Source: Cytophagaceae bacterium
GTDB taxonomy: Bacteria; Bacteroidota; Bacteroidia; Cytophagales; Cyclobacteriaceae
Assembly: GCA_006969745.1 (NCBI GenBank)
Contig: CP030886.1
Location: 2,949,234-3,013,233, forward strand
Reading direction: 5' to 3'
Length of the DNA stretch: 64,000 bases
The notes beneath the pieces were generated by a model. That model made no database searches. It worked only from the letters and a program-made list of their open reading frames with translations, and was not told the DNA's origin. This document shows positions 37,462 through 45,802 of the stretch, in pieces (the stretch's first letter is position 1; each line of letters begins with the position of its first letter). The position numbers were made by a program, and so were the translations under genes.

Positions 37462-38115
37462 ATGTCCATTCACAGACATCAAATCATTGCTTTTGTCTTC
37501 TTTGCATTAGTAGTTACCATTTATTTAGTACCATTTCTGAATTTTCTGGGACCTTTTAAGGCGCTGCTTGCTGGCTTGCTCATTGTGCAGTATTACACAA
37601 TGAGAGAAAAGTCTCCGGTGGAGGAGATGGGACTCAAACGGCCCAAAAGTTGGATATGGACAATAGCAATCGCAATAGTACTGGCGTGTAGCATATTCTA
37701 CATCAGAGCGTACTTTATCGAAGATTGGATTTATCAACTTTTCCCATTCCCTAAAAACATTGAAGGTGTTACTCCGGATACTAATGAGCCGACAAGCATT
37801 GTTGGTTGGATTTTTTTGATGCTCTTCTTTGCCGCCATTCCTGAAGAATTAGTTTGGCGCGGATTTCTAATCCCTCAACTAGCCTTTGTTTTTGGTTCAA
37901 AAAAATGGTCATGGGTGGTATCGCTATTGTTGGTGTCCATTCTCTTTGGATTTGCTCATAGTTACCAGGGGCCTGCGGGAATTGCTTCTACTTCCGTGGG
38001 AGGCCTGGCTTATGGTTTGGTCTATTATTTAGATGGGAAGTCGTTGTGGAAAGCCATAATTGTCCATTGGCTAGTCAATTCTTTAAGCTTAATCGTCGAA
38101 ACTCAGGGCTGGTAA
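37462..38115 (+). CDS. CPBP-family intramembrane glutamic endopeptidase
   Basis: 217 residues with six to seven hydrophobic segments. The CPBP (Rce1/Abi-like) signatures are present: PEELVWRGFL with Glu128, Glu129 and Arg133, then FGFAHSYQGPAG with His166, and HWLVNSL near the C-terminus. These are the catalytic positions of intramembrane glutamic proteases. The substrate is unknown. Confidence 0.87.
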   Translation: MSIHRHQIIAFVFFALVVTIYLVPFLNFLGPFKALLAGLLIVQYYTMREKSPVEEMGLKRPKSWIWTIAIAIVLACSIFYIRAYFIEDWIYQLFPFPKNIEGVTPDTNEPTSIVGWIFLMLFFAAIPEELVWRGFLIPQLAFVFGSKKWSWVVSLLLVSILFGFAHSYQGPAGIASTSVGGLAYGLVYYLDGKSLWKAIIVHWLVNSLSLIVETQGW

Positions 38116-38272
38116 AATCCCTTAATATTCGTTTAAATGAGTTGAAATCTTCATTCAACGAAGTTTCCGAGGTATCAGTCAAAAGGGACTCATTCATAAG
38201 TTATTTTTTCAGTTCTTTGCACAAGGTTTTGGATACTTTAAGCATCTAATCATTAAGAACAAAAACACTACT

Positions 38273-39571
38273 ATGACTAAAATTTCAACGTATCTATTGG
38301 GAATAATTTTAATTTCCTCAATGACTTCATGTGGAGGCGATGGGGATGATCCCGTAGATGAGGTAAACGCAAGTCCCGAGTTGGTTGGATCATTGGATGA
38401 TCTCAACCTTACGGCAGGTTTTCAATCGACAACAGTTTCCCTTGCTTCCGTTTTTACAGATTCTGATGGAGATGAGCTGATATTCAGCGCGACCAGTAGT
38501 CCATCATCTGTGATTACGGTAGCTGTTTCAGGCAGCAACTTGACAATCAGCGAAGTGAGTACAGGCAATGCACTGGTTACCATCATAGCGTCTGATGGCA
38601 ATGGAGGTAACGCAAGCACAGATTTTTCAGTGACGATTACCGAAGAATCCACTGTATGTAGCAATGACAACTCCATAAATGTGGAAAATACGATGTGCGA
38701 TAATACCCCTGCAACGGATAATGAATACACAGAGACCTTGGAAGCAAACGATATGAGAAAGATTGTTACTAATCGTGTTCCAGATCATGATTATGGCAAT
38801 CAAATAGCAAATATGGGTGTAACAGGATTGGTATCTACAACGGAGACCTTCACATTTACGGCCAAACCAAGCTTGGCAATGAACTCAACAGATATTTTGG
38901 ATGAAAACAACCGACCGGCATATGATTACGGTATTGCATTAAATGGTGTGCCAATTGACCCAGCTCCGGCTGAGCCTTTTATATTCACAGTAGATAATCC
39001 GGGCGGGCAAAATGATGGAGAGTACAATTGGGATTGGGTATTCGAGCCGAATAATAATCGCACAGCTGTAGGTCTTGATTGCAATACCGCACACCTACAA
39101 CCGACAGATAACAATTCAAAAGGCCTCATTCACTATCACGGAGATATGGTTGTATACGCTAATAGTCTGCTTGCCGGATTAGGTGACGGTACTACCGAGC
39201 CGACCAGTTCTGTTCAAATAGGATGGGCTTCGGATGGATTCCCAATCGTTTATAAGTACGGACCTAACGCAGCTGGAAATGGTGTGGAGGTATTGGAATC
39301 GAGCTATCAACTTAAAACGGGCGAACGTCCGGGGGATGGAATGACCGAGCCTTGCGGTGAGTACAACGGTAAGTACACAAACGATTACGAATTTGTAAGT
39401 GGCTCCGGTGATTTGGATGAATGCAATGGTATTCAGAGATCCATTACTTTGTCAACTCCCGCCGGAGGTTCAGAAACCTTTAGCTACTTCTACGTGATCA
39501 CGGATGAGTTTCCGGTTATTGGTCGATGCATATCCGGTACTCCGGCAGATGATTTTTCTAAAAAACCATAA
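38273..39571 (+). CDS. YHYH-domain lipoprotein with cadherin-like repeat
   Basis: 432 residues. Lipoprotein signal with Cys20 in SMTSCGGDGDD; the acidic Gly/Asp start suggests surface display. Residues about 35-120 form an Ig/cadherin-like module (FTDSDGDELIFSATSSPSS, IIASDGNGGNASTDFSVTI). The rest is a YHYH domain: KGLIHYHGDM, IGWASDGFPIVYKYG, YNGKYTNDYEFVSGSGDLDE, and Cys-containing end VITDEFPVIGRCISGTP. The role of YHYH domains is unproven. A perfect palindromic terminator follows the stop. Confidence 0.85.
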   Translation: MTKISTYLLGIILISSMTSCGGDGDDPVDEVNASPELVGSLDDLNLTAGFQSTTVSLASVFTDSDGDELIFSATSSPSSVITVAVSGSNLTISEVSTGNALVTIIASDGNGGNASTDFSVTITEESTVCSNDNSINVENTMCDNTPATDNEYTETLEANDMRKIVTNRVPDHDYGNQIANMGVTGLVSTTETFTFTAKPSLAMNSTDILDENNRPAYDYGIALNGVPIDPAPAEPFIFTVDNPGGQNDGEYNWDWVFEPNNNRTAVGLDCNTAHLQPTDNNSKGLIHYHGDMVVYANSLLAGLGDGTTEPTSSVQIGWASDGFPIVYKYGPNAAGNGVEVLESSYQLKTGERPGDGMTEPCGEYNGKYTNDYEFVSGSGDLDECNGIQRSITLSTPAGGSETFSYFYVITDEFPVIGRCISGTPADDFSKKP

Positions 39572-39573
39572 AA

Positions 39574-39604
39574 AATGAGAGAGCCTCGTACGAGGCTCTC
39601 TTTT
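39574..39604 (+). terminator. Palindromic terminator after the YHYH gene
   Basis: Perfect 22-bp palindrome (39579-39600, half-site GAGAGCCTCGT) flanked by five A upstream and TTTT downstream. It begins 8 bp after the stop codon and shows that the ATG at 39575 is not a real start for the next gene. Confidence 0.88.
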
Positions 39605-39610
39605 CTTGTT

Positions 39611-40066
39611 ATGTCGACACTTAGCTTATTTCTTTCTCTACTATATTCTTCAGAATTTCATGAGTTCAAAATCGGTCGATTCGAATTACGTCCGGCAGAT
39701 GATAAAATCACCTTATTTGTAAGGTTAGACAGATACAATATTCTAGAGGCAATACGGCCTGTATGTTCAGATTACAATAAGCTGGATAAATGCTTCGAAG
39801 ACTATATCAACAGCCACTTTTCATTGGCTTTTAATGGTGAAGAAGCAACCATCAAGCATCGGGAACATGAATTTAAAGACGAGTTCATAGAGCTGTATTT
39901 TGACCTTGATGTTTCGCCAAATGGAATTACCCGAATAGATGTTTTTAATGACGCCTTATTGGAGCTTTATACAGGGCAAGAAAACATCCTGTATAGTATG
40001 TTAAATGATAAGCGCCGATCATTTCGAATGAATAAAGATCGAACAAAGACCATCATTACATATTGA
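39611..40066 (+). CDS. DUF6702-like secreted protein
   Basis: 151 residues from ATG 39611. An upstream ATG at 39575 lies in the terminator of the preceding gene and is rejected. A short hydrophobic N-terminus (MSTLSLFLSLLYSSEFHEFK) may be a signal peptide. The layout HEFKIGRFELRPADDKITLFVRLD, SHFSLAFNGEEATIKH, and LYTGQENILYSMLNDKRRSFRMNK resembles DUF6702. Function unknown. Confidence 0.65.
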   Translation: MSTLSLFLSLLYSSEFHEFKIGRFELRPADDKITLFVRLDRYNILEAIRPVCSDYNKLDKCFEDYINSHFSLAFNGEEATIKHREHEFKDEFIELYFDLDVSPNGITRIDVFNDALLELYTGQENILYSMLNDKRRSFRMNKDRTKTIITY

Positions 40067-40112
40067 TGTAAATTGGCTTTGGTTGGCTGCCAATGCTTTC
40101 TAATTTTGCCGC

Positions 40113-40904
40113 ATGAATGGCAAAAAAATCTCTCTCGCTGCACTTTCATTGCTAATTGCGATCCATCTGCATGGGCAGATTTTAAAGGTGGACAAAGGAT
40201 CTTTAGCATCTGATTCATCCAACTACTTTATTGGTGTTATAGATGCCACCTTCGCAATAAATAATCGAAGCTCCACTGTTGACGATCAAAACGTTTACAT
40301 TGGTGTCAATAACAATATCGATGTTGTCTACATCGCAGATCAATCTGCTACCGTCCTTCTTACAGGCCTCAATTATTTTAAAATAGGTGACGGACCACTA
40401 ATCTACAACGGCACGGCGCACTTGCGACAAATTTTGAGAAGATCTGCCAAACTATCACCAGAAATATACGGACAAATACAGTTTGATGAATCCAGAAATA
40501 TGGAGCTAAGATGGCTGCTGGGAGGAGGCTACAGGTGGAACATCCAGAAAAAGCGAAACTCCCTCTTTGCCGGACTGGGCATCTTCAGAGAGATGGAGCG
40601 ATGGAATTCCGGCGACCTAAGCATTAATAAGGAATTATGGAAAATGAATTCCTATCTAAGTGCAGACATTAGGTTAACAGCCACCACCAATATCAACGCG
40701 ATCGTCTATTTTCAGTCGGGCCGGGATGGGGCCATAGATCAGTTTCGTAATCGTGTAAGCGGACAATTAGAATTCAAAAATGCGCTCACCGAGCAGTTTA
40801 AAGTAAAGATGACGTCCAATTTTTTACTCGATGATCGTCCAATTATTCCATTGAATAAATTTATCTATGAAGTCTATTTTGGAGTAGAATATAGTTTTAA
40901 TTGA
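40113..40904 (+). CDS. DUF481-like outer-membrane beta-barrel protein
   Basis: 263 residues. Signal peptide ending at HLHGQ. The mature part consists of alternating beta strands (ELRWLLGGGYRWNIQ, NSLFAGLGIFREMERW, NAIVYFQSGRDGAIDQFRNR) and ends in YFGVEYSFN, an aromatic C-terminus typical of barrels. It resembles DUF481/YdiY proteins. Ligand unknown. It is followed after 9 bp by the DUF6090-like gene. Confidence 0.68.
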   Translation: MNGKKISLAALSLLIAIHLHGQILKVDKGSLASDSSNYFIGVIDATFAINNRSSTVDDQNVYIGVNNNIDVVYIADQSATVLLTGLNYFKIGDGPLIYNGTAHLRQILRRSAKLSPEIYGQIQFDESRNMELRWLLGGGYRWNIQKKRNSLFAGLGIFREMERWNSGDLSINKELWKMNSYLSADIRLTATTNINAIVYFQSGRDGAIDQFRNRVSGQLEFKNALTEQFKVKMTSNFLLDDRPIIPLNKFIYEVYFGVEYSFN

Positions 40905-40913
40905 TATTTACGA

Positions 40914-41492
40914 ATGAAGTTGAAGAAAATTTTGATTGATATCGTACCCGTATTGGTGGGTATTCTTCTGGCACTCTTTATTAACAATTGGCAGCAATCA
41001 CGTGCTGAGAAGAATTACATTCAAAACTCGGTAGTTTCTATCATCAAAGAAAATGAAGCAAATATTGCGGAGTTGAATGAAGCCTTGAGACGTCAGGCAA
41101 TCTTTATGGATACGCTGGAATTATACCTTGATGATGATCAATACACATTGGCAGATGTCATTAAAAAAGCAAGAGGAGTATATACACCTGATCTAAAATC
41201 CACAACCTGGAAATTCCTTGTGCAAGATTCGAAACACACATTGGTGTCGTATGAGTTTATCAATCGATTGGCAGAAATTGAGAAATATGAGGTGCTGGTG
41301 AACCGATTCAATACCAAACTGGGCGACATCATATTTCAACCTGCTTTTTTTGATGATCCGCGTATGAAAAATGTCTGTGGAATACTATTTAGTGATTTTG
41401 GCGGGATTGAGTCCAGTTTGATCAAAGAGCTAAAAGCATTCAATGCATATGCTAGAAAAACTTACTCAATCGAAGAGGGCACAAACGAGTGA
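40914..41492 (+). CDS. Single-pass membrane protein, DUF6090-like
   Basis: 192 residues. One N-terminal membrane segment (IVPVLVGILLALFINNWQQ) resembles the start of DUF6090 proteins, followed by a helical, partly coiled-coil domain (KENEANIAELNEALRRQAIFM) outside the membrane. Function unknown. Close spacing to the barrel gene upstream suggests co-transcription. Confidence 0.6.
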   Translation: MKLKKILIDIVPVLVGILLALFINNWQQSRAEKNYIQNSVVSIIKENEANIAELNEALRRQAIFMDTLELYLDDDQYTLADVIKKARGVYTPDLKSTTWKFLVQDSKHTLVSYEFINRLAEIEKYEVLVNRFNTKLGDIIFQPAFFDDPRMKNVCGILFSDFGGIESSLIKELKAFNAYARKTYSIEEGTNE

Positions 41493-41497
41493 TATTC

Positions 41498-42265
41498 TTA
41501 TTTCACTACCTTGTAAATCACTTCATTCTGAGGCAGTGCGAATCGAGTAATTTCTTCATTGCTTAATTCCTCTATAATCCGCTCCTCCACTACTTTGAAT
41601 CCTGAGCTTGCCAATCTTTCCGCATAATCTTCACCATACATGCGCACATGGTCGTCTTGTCCAAATGCTTTTTCACGTTCTTTTGGATCAATAATGGACT
41701 TGTCTTCGTAGGTGGTTTTTGGAAGTGGGTAAAAGAATGGTACTTGAAGTATGGCCCAACCCTCCGGTTTTAATACTCGCCTCATTTCACTCAGGGCTTG
41801 CAGGTCATCATCTACATGTTCCAATACATGGTTACAGAAGATGATGTCTATGGAATTGTCTTCAAATGGTATTTCATGAATATCCATTTTGACCTTAGCC
41901 AATGGCGATTCTATATCTGCAGTGATGTACTCCAGGTTTTCAAGAGCTTCAAAGCGTCCCATGAAGCACAGTTCCGGTGCAACATGTAGCATTTTAGCTT
42001 TCTTAGTGAAAAAGTCAGTTTTCCTTTTCAAGTAAATCCAAATCAATCGATGACGCTCCAATGCCAGGCATTTTGGGCAAAGTGCGTTACTTCTAGAAGA
42101 AATACGTCCATAAGGCAGGAATTTCCGAAACCTGGATTCACATACCGGACATTCTACCTTTTTACCACGATAGAAAACAGCCATTATCCGCATGGCAATG
42201 TGACTAAAAAGTTGCAAATATTTTCTCGGTACGTACCTTAAGAAAAAGGAAATAATAAACTTCAC
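41498..42265 (-). CDS. Class I SAM-dependent methyltransferase with zinc-binding N-terminus
   Basis: 255 residues. The N-terminal region carries Cys pairs (ECPVCESRF, NALCPKCLALERHR), probably a zinc site. The methyltransferase part follows: AKMLHVAPELCF with the acidic end of strand beta2 in YITADIE, and a DIIFCNHVLEHVDDDLQAL motif. RRVLKPEGWAILQVPFF is the post-III region. Proteins like this are often found near glycan genes, but nothing here supports a substrate. Confidence 0.85.
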   Translation of the reverse strand: MKFIISFFLRYVPRKYLQLFSHIAMRIMAVFYRGKKVECPVCESRFRKFLPYGRISSRSNALCPKCLALERHRLIWIYLKRKTDFFTKKAKMLHVAPELCFMGRFEALENLEYITADIESPLAKVKMDIHEIPFEDNSIDIIFCNHVLEHVDDDLQALSEMRRVLKPEGWAILQVPFFYPLPKTTYEDKSIIDPKEREKAFGQDDHVRMYGEDYAERLASSGFKVVEERIIEELSNEEITRFALPQNEVIYKVVK

Positions 42266-42349
42266 CTTGTGCCTATTTAGCGGCGCAAGTTATTTATTCG
42301 TCCATCGACGCACAATCATTGCTGAAAATTTCTCTATTTTGGTTTTCGA

Positions 42350-42760
42350 ATGAAGCATATACTCATCTCTGTTGTCCTATTCATCTCTGCATCAAGCTGT
42401 CTGGCTCAAAAGGAAAAGCCGATGGAACAAGAATTGCCAACAGAAAATCTGGAAATGCGCAAAGATTCCAATAAGCGGGTAAATAGACCAAAACGCAAAA
42501 AATACGCGATGATCTATGTGCCTAACGGAGATAAGATTCTCTACGGCAATCTGTGTGTGTTGGAAGAAACACATAAGATGGGATTTGAGTACCTGGTAGA
42601 GCCTACAAATATTGCCGGAAGTAAAACATGGAAAGGTAAGTTCATAAACAACCTTTGGGTAAAAACTAAGCTGGTTGTAACCCGATCACCATTCTGGAAG
42701 CTTATTTTAAACAAGAAAATCAAGAAATGTAGGGTCTTGAGTGGTGATCTGGTAGGATAA
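42350..42760 (+). CDS. Small secreted protein of unknown function
   Basis: 136 residues. Signal peptide MKHILISVVLFISASSCLAQ; SSC could also be a lipobox. The mature part is strongly basic (KRVNRPKRKKYAM, KLILNKKIKKCRV) after a short acidic segment. No family recognised. It is divergent from the methyltransferase and lies 35 bp before the lipoprotein gene. Confidence 0.6.
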   Translation: MKHILISVVLFISASSCLAQKEKPMEQELPTENLEMRKDSNKRVNRPKRKKYAMIYVPNGDKILYGNLCVLEETHKMGFEYLVEPTNIAGSKTWKGKFINNLWVKTKLVVTRSPFWKLILNKKIKKCRVLSGDLVG

Positions 42761-42795
42761 GTATTAACTTCTAGTTTCATAACCTAATCCCATAA

Positions 42796-43536
42796 ATGAT
42801 GAAAAAGATAAAATTCCTCATTTTGCTTGTTCTGTGCTCATGCGCGAGCATTACAGAAGAAATCTATCTAAACAACGATGGTAGCGGTGAATACCTGGTC
42901 TATACAGACGTGATAAGTAGTACCAGAGGCATGATGGTGGGTATGATGAGTAGCATCTATCCAGATGCATCAGAAGATAGTTTGATGCAGATAATTGATG
43001 CCCAAATATGGGCAGATATGCCAGATGAAGTCGACTCCCTGATTGATTATTCTTCACGTGTGCCTGATAGTATTAGGAATGATCCGGACAAGCAGAAATA
43101 CCTGGAAAGAATGGAGATGTTTATGAAGGGGAGTAAAAAAGAGGGATTTCTAAACTCAGGAATGAGCTACCGTTTTAGCTCGGTGGCAGAGTTGGAAGAC
43201 TTTCTAGGATTTATGAGTGAAAATCAGTCTGCAACAGGCGGTGGAATGGGCATGGACCTACCCAACGTTAATGTGAGATATAGTTATGACGGCACATCAT
43301 TTTCCAGATCTACCATCATGGACGAGGTGCTTGACATGAACGACTCGACCATGACAATGCTGAATACACTGCTGGAAGGCTCCAAGTCTCGTTTGATTAT
43401 CCATTTACCCAGAAAAGTGAAAAAGGCCACCAATGGTCAATTGGTTGAAAAAAAGGGGAAAGATGTGATTTATGAATTTGATCTGATAAAAGTGCTCAAT
43501 GGAGAGCAATCGACTGACGTTAAAATAGAATTTTAA
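42796..43536 (+). CDS. Lipoprotein of unknown function
   Basis: 246 residues. Lipobox LVLCSCAS (Cys14 or Cys16), then EEIYLNNDGSGEYLVYTD, a start seen in many uncharacterised Bacteroidota lipoproteins. A Met-rich segment (MMVGMMSSIYPD) and a Gly/Met segment (GGGMGMDLP) are unusual. The C-terminus returns to beta structure (RLIIHLPRKVKKATNG). It ends 2 bp before the thioesterase start, implying an operon. Confidence 0.68.
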   Translation: MMKKIKFLILLVLCSCASITEEIYLNNDGSGEYLVYTDVISSTRGMMVGMMSSIYPDASEDSLMQIIDAQIWADMPDEVDSLIDYSSRVPDSIRNDPDKQKYLERMEMFMKGSKKEGFLNSGMSYRFSSVAELEDFLGFMSENQSATGGGMGMDLPNVNVRYSYDGTSFSRSTIMDEVLDMNDSTMTMLNTLLEGSKSRLIIHLPRKVKKATNGQLVEKKGKDVIYEFDLIKVLNGEQSTDVKIEF

Positions 43537-43538
43537 TC

Positions 43539-44123
43539 ATGGAGCCCAGACCCGTTCAGTTTTCACGAACCAAACTTACAGAGCTAATGATTCCCTCATT
43601 TGCCAACTTCGGCGGCAAGGTACATGGAGGTCTTATCTTATCCCTGATGGACAAGGTAGCATATGCAGTAGCAAGCAAACATGCAGGCACCTACTGTGTC
43701 ACCGTAACCGTCGACGGTGTTGAGTTTTTACAACCCGTAGAAGTGGGAGAGCTTTTGACATTGGATGCAGCAGTTCACTATGTAGGTAATAGCTCATTGA
43801 TTGTTGGAATCAAAGTGACATCTGAAAATGTGAAAACCAACGAAGTAAAACATACGAATAATAGCTACTTCACGATGGTAGCAAAAGGAGAAGATGGGAA
43901 GCCTTCAAAAGTGCCCGAACTTATTCTTGAAAATATGACTGAAATGAGACGTTTTGCAGATGCTATAAAGCGGAAGGAAGTAAAACGTGAAGCCAACGCA
44001 AAAATCAAGAAAGAAGAAGATGAGTTTATTCCTGTTGACGATATGGAACTTTTAAACGATCAGCGATGCAAAATTGAATTCAGGCTGGATGATGAAATAA
44101 ACGATCTTTTTTCCGATACATGA
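43539..44123 (+). CDS. Acyl-CoA thioesterase, hotdog fold (YciA-like)
   Basis: 194 residues. The hotdog domain covers about residues 8-130, with FGGKVHGGLILSLMDKVAYAVASKH containing the conserved His and Asp, and VDGVEFLQPVEVGELLTLDA. A basic and acidic C-terminal tail (140-194) exceeds the usual length. It would hydrolyse acyl-CoA esters in the cytoplasm. The 3' end overlaps the convergent DUF3052 gene by 44 bp. Confidence 0.87.
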   Translation: MEPRPVQFSRTKLTELMIPSFANFGGKVHGGLILSLMDKVAYAVASKHAGTYCVTVTVDGVEFLQPVEVGELLTLDAAVHYVGNSSLIVGIKVTSENVKTNEVKHTNNSYFTMVAKGEDGKPSKVPELILENMTEMRRFADAIKRKEVKREANAKIKKEEDEFIPVDDMELLNDQRCKIEFRLDDEINDLFSDT

Positions 44124-44508
44124 ACTTTAGACCAGACCAGTCTTCATCCACAGCACAAACCTTTACATCCACCAGGCCGCCTTTTAGACCAAATTCCCGA
44201 ACGATATTTCCATTCAAATCAGTTTCGATTTTAGATCCACCCTTGGGCCATGAGACCCAAAGTGTGCCATCTTTTTTCAACGCTTGTTTCCAATCACTCC
44301 ATCTGCTTTTTAAACCGTCCAGATGTGTGGTAAAGACATGCTGAAAATCGTAAGGTCCGGCATTTAACTCATCGTCCCATTCGGTGTTTTTCGGTGTTTC
44401 CTCCAGCAGTTCGAAATAATTTTCAGGAGAATTGTACAAATAGCAAACATACCCTTCTTTGATGCCTAGTTTTTTCCAAAGTGGATTATTTGAGTATCCT
44501 GCCATCAA
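44080..44508 (-). CDS. DUF3052 protein
   Basis: 142 residues. [20 protein letters not shown] at the N-terminus and [20 protein letters not shown] near residue 85 are typical for DUF3052. Function unknown. The start overlaps the stop of the DnaJ-like gene by 4 bp, so it is translated from that message. Its 3' end overlaps the thioesterase gene on the other strand. Confidence 0.82.
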   Translation of the reverse strand: MMAGYSNNPLWKKLGIKEGYVCYLYNSPENYFELLEETPKNTEWDDELNAGPYDFQHVFTTHLDGLKSRWSDWKQALKKDGTLWVSWPKGGSKIETDLNGNIVREFGLKGGLVDVKVCAVDEDWSGLKFMYRKKDRLFHHPA

Positions 44509-45689
44509 TTACAATAGTTAGGTGAGTCACCATCCCAATCGCGAGCAATTGCTCCTTGAAATTCGCTGCATGCCAAAGCTCTTTTTCCCATGATCATATA
44601 AGCGTTGGCGCTTGTTACATACGAATCTGCACTATCTGGCCAAACGTACTTATTCCAATCTGAAGCCTTGATTGCCATGTCAGGATCATCAAGCTCAAGG
44701 TAGATATCTGCAAGGTTGGTATATAGATAATAGTGAGATTCCGGTACATACTTTTCATTTATGACCAGAGCGTAACCTTCGCCATAAAAGGTCTTGTATC
44801 TCTTAATTGCCAGTCGGTGGGCAATGAGGAGATGATCCAGGGCTTCTTCCGGGTTATTCATTTCATCCCTTTGTATTTCCGCTATTTTCACAAGCGATGC
44901 TATGATTTCATATTCCCCAACAAGGAAATTCTTAAGGATTTCAATAGCTCTTTCCGGTTGATTAGTTTCTTTATAAGCTTCGGCAAGTTTCTGCCTCAGT
45001 TCATAGAATGGAAGGTTCGGGGCAAACTCCTGAACAAGCTCGTACAATTCAATAGCTCTGTTAAAATTTCCTGACTTAAACTCGATATCCCCTTTCGCAA
45101 TGATTTTGTCTAGCATTGAGCTTTTAAAATTCTTCATATCCTTCTCCTCTGAGCGGAAAAAATTCAAAGAAGTCATTAATTCGAAGGCCGTTTTGTATTC
45201 ACCAGCTTCAAAAAATGTCTGTGCCTCTGCATAGGTATTGCGCCTTTCTGCAAGTAATTCTTGCAGCCTGTGATCATCATAGCTTTGCTTGATCCATACA
45301 GCTGTCATCACTACCAGAGCAATTAGAAAAGTGAAGCCAAAAGCGTATGCAGTAGCAATCGCATTTTGCTTGTAATCAATTCTGCCCGATGCATACCTTC
45401 TTCTATTTTGATTTTTCCAAGCGTCTGGCCGGGGAGGTTGATAAGAATAAGGTCGTGATTCATTTTGCGAAAACTGTCGGTATTTCAGCTTAAGGTCAAA
45501 GCGAGCTTTTTCATATTCATCCGACAGCACCTGGTGAGCACGGTTGATCTCCTTAAACTTGTCCTCCATTTCTGGCTTGTTTGGATGCTTATCCGGATGA
45601 TATTTTACTGCAAGCCGCTTAAAAGCTGCTTTAATATCTTCTTGGGAGGCATCTTCAGAAAGCCCTAATACATGGTAGTAATTAGTCAT
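44505..45689 (-). CDS. J-domain protein with membrane segment and TPR repeats
   Basis: 394 residues. N-terminal J domain (1-68) with intact HPD (31-33), one membrane segment (about 110-132, [20 protein letters not shown]), then a TPR-rich region (about 145-380). The J domain would recruit DnaK to a membrane site, while the TPRs bind a client or partner. The classical Gly/Phe and zinc-finger parts of DnaJ are absent. Followed in the same transcript by the DUF3052 gene. Confidence 0.87.
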   Translation of the reverse strand: MTNYYHVLGLSEDASQEDIKAAFKRLAVKYHPDKHPNKPEMEDKFKEINRAHQVLSDEYEKARFDLKLKYRQFSQNESRPYSYQPPRPDAWKNQNRRRYASGRIDYKQNAIATAYAFGFTFLIALVVMTAVWIKQSYDDHRLQELLAERRNTYAEAQTFFEAGEYKTAFELMTSLNFFRSEEKDMKNFKSSMLDKIIAKGDIEFKSGNFNRAIELYELVQEFAPNLPFYELRQKLAEAYKETNQPERAIEILKNFLVGEYEIIASLVKIAEIQRDEMNNPEEALDHLLIAHRLAIKRYKTFYGEGYALVINEKYVPESHYYLYTNLADIYLELDDPDMAIKASDWNKYVWPDSADSYVTSANAYMIMGKRALACSEFQGAIARDWDGDSPNYCN

Positions 45690-45744
45690 CTAAGATTGTT
45701 GGATTGAAATAGTAACGATGAAGATAAAAGAAAAGATACCATAG

Positions 45745-45780
45745 AAAGAAAAAAGCACCTCTCAAAATTGAGAGATGCTT
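45745..45780 (-). terminator. Terminator after the haem/propeller gene
   Basis: Stem AAGCA plus CTCTCAA (45753-45765) with TTGAGAG plus TGCTT (45768-45780), one mismatch, and a 2-nt loop (so the innermost pairs open). An A-rich plus-strand flank (45745-45754) gives T's on the reverse strand. It lies 23 bp after the stop at 45803. Confidence 0.75.
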
Positions 45781-45802
45781 AGAATAGACTACCACCATGT
45801 AG

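Noticed and set aside
39575..39610. Upstream start for the DUF6702-like gene
   Set aside because: The first 12 codons would lie in the perfect palindromic terminator of the preceding gene; ATG 39611 starts a signal-like sequence.
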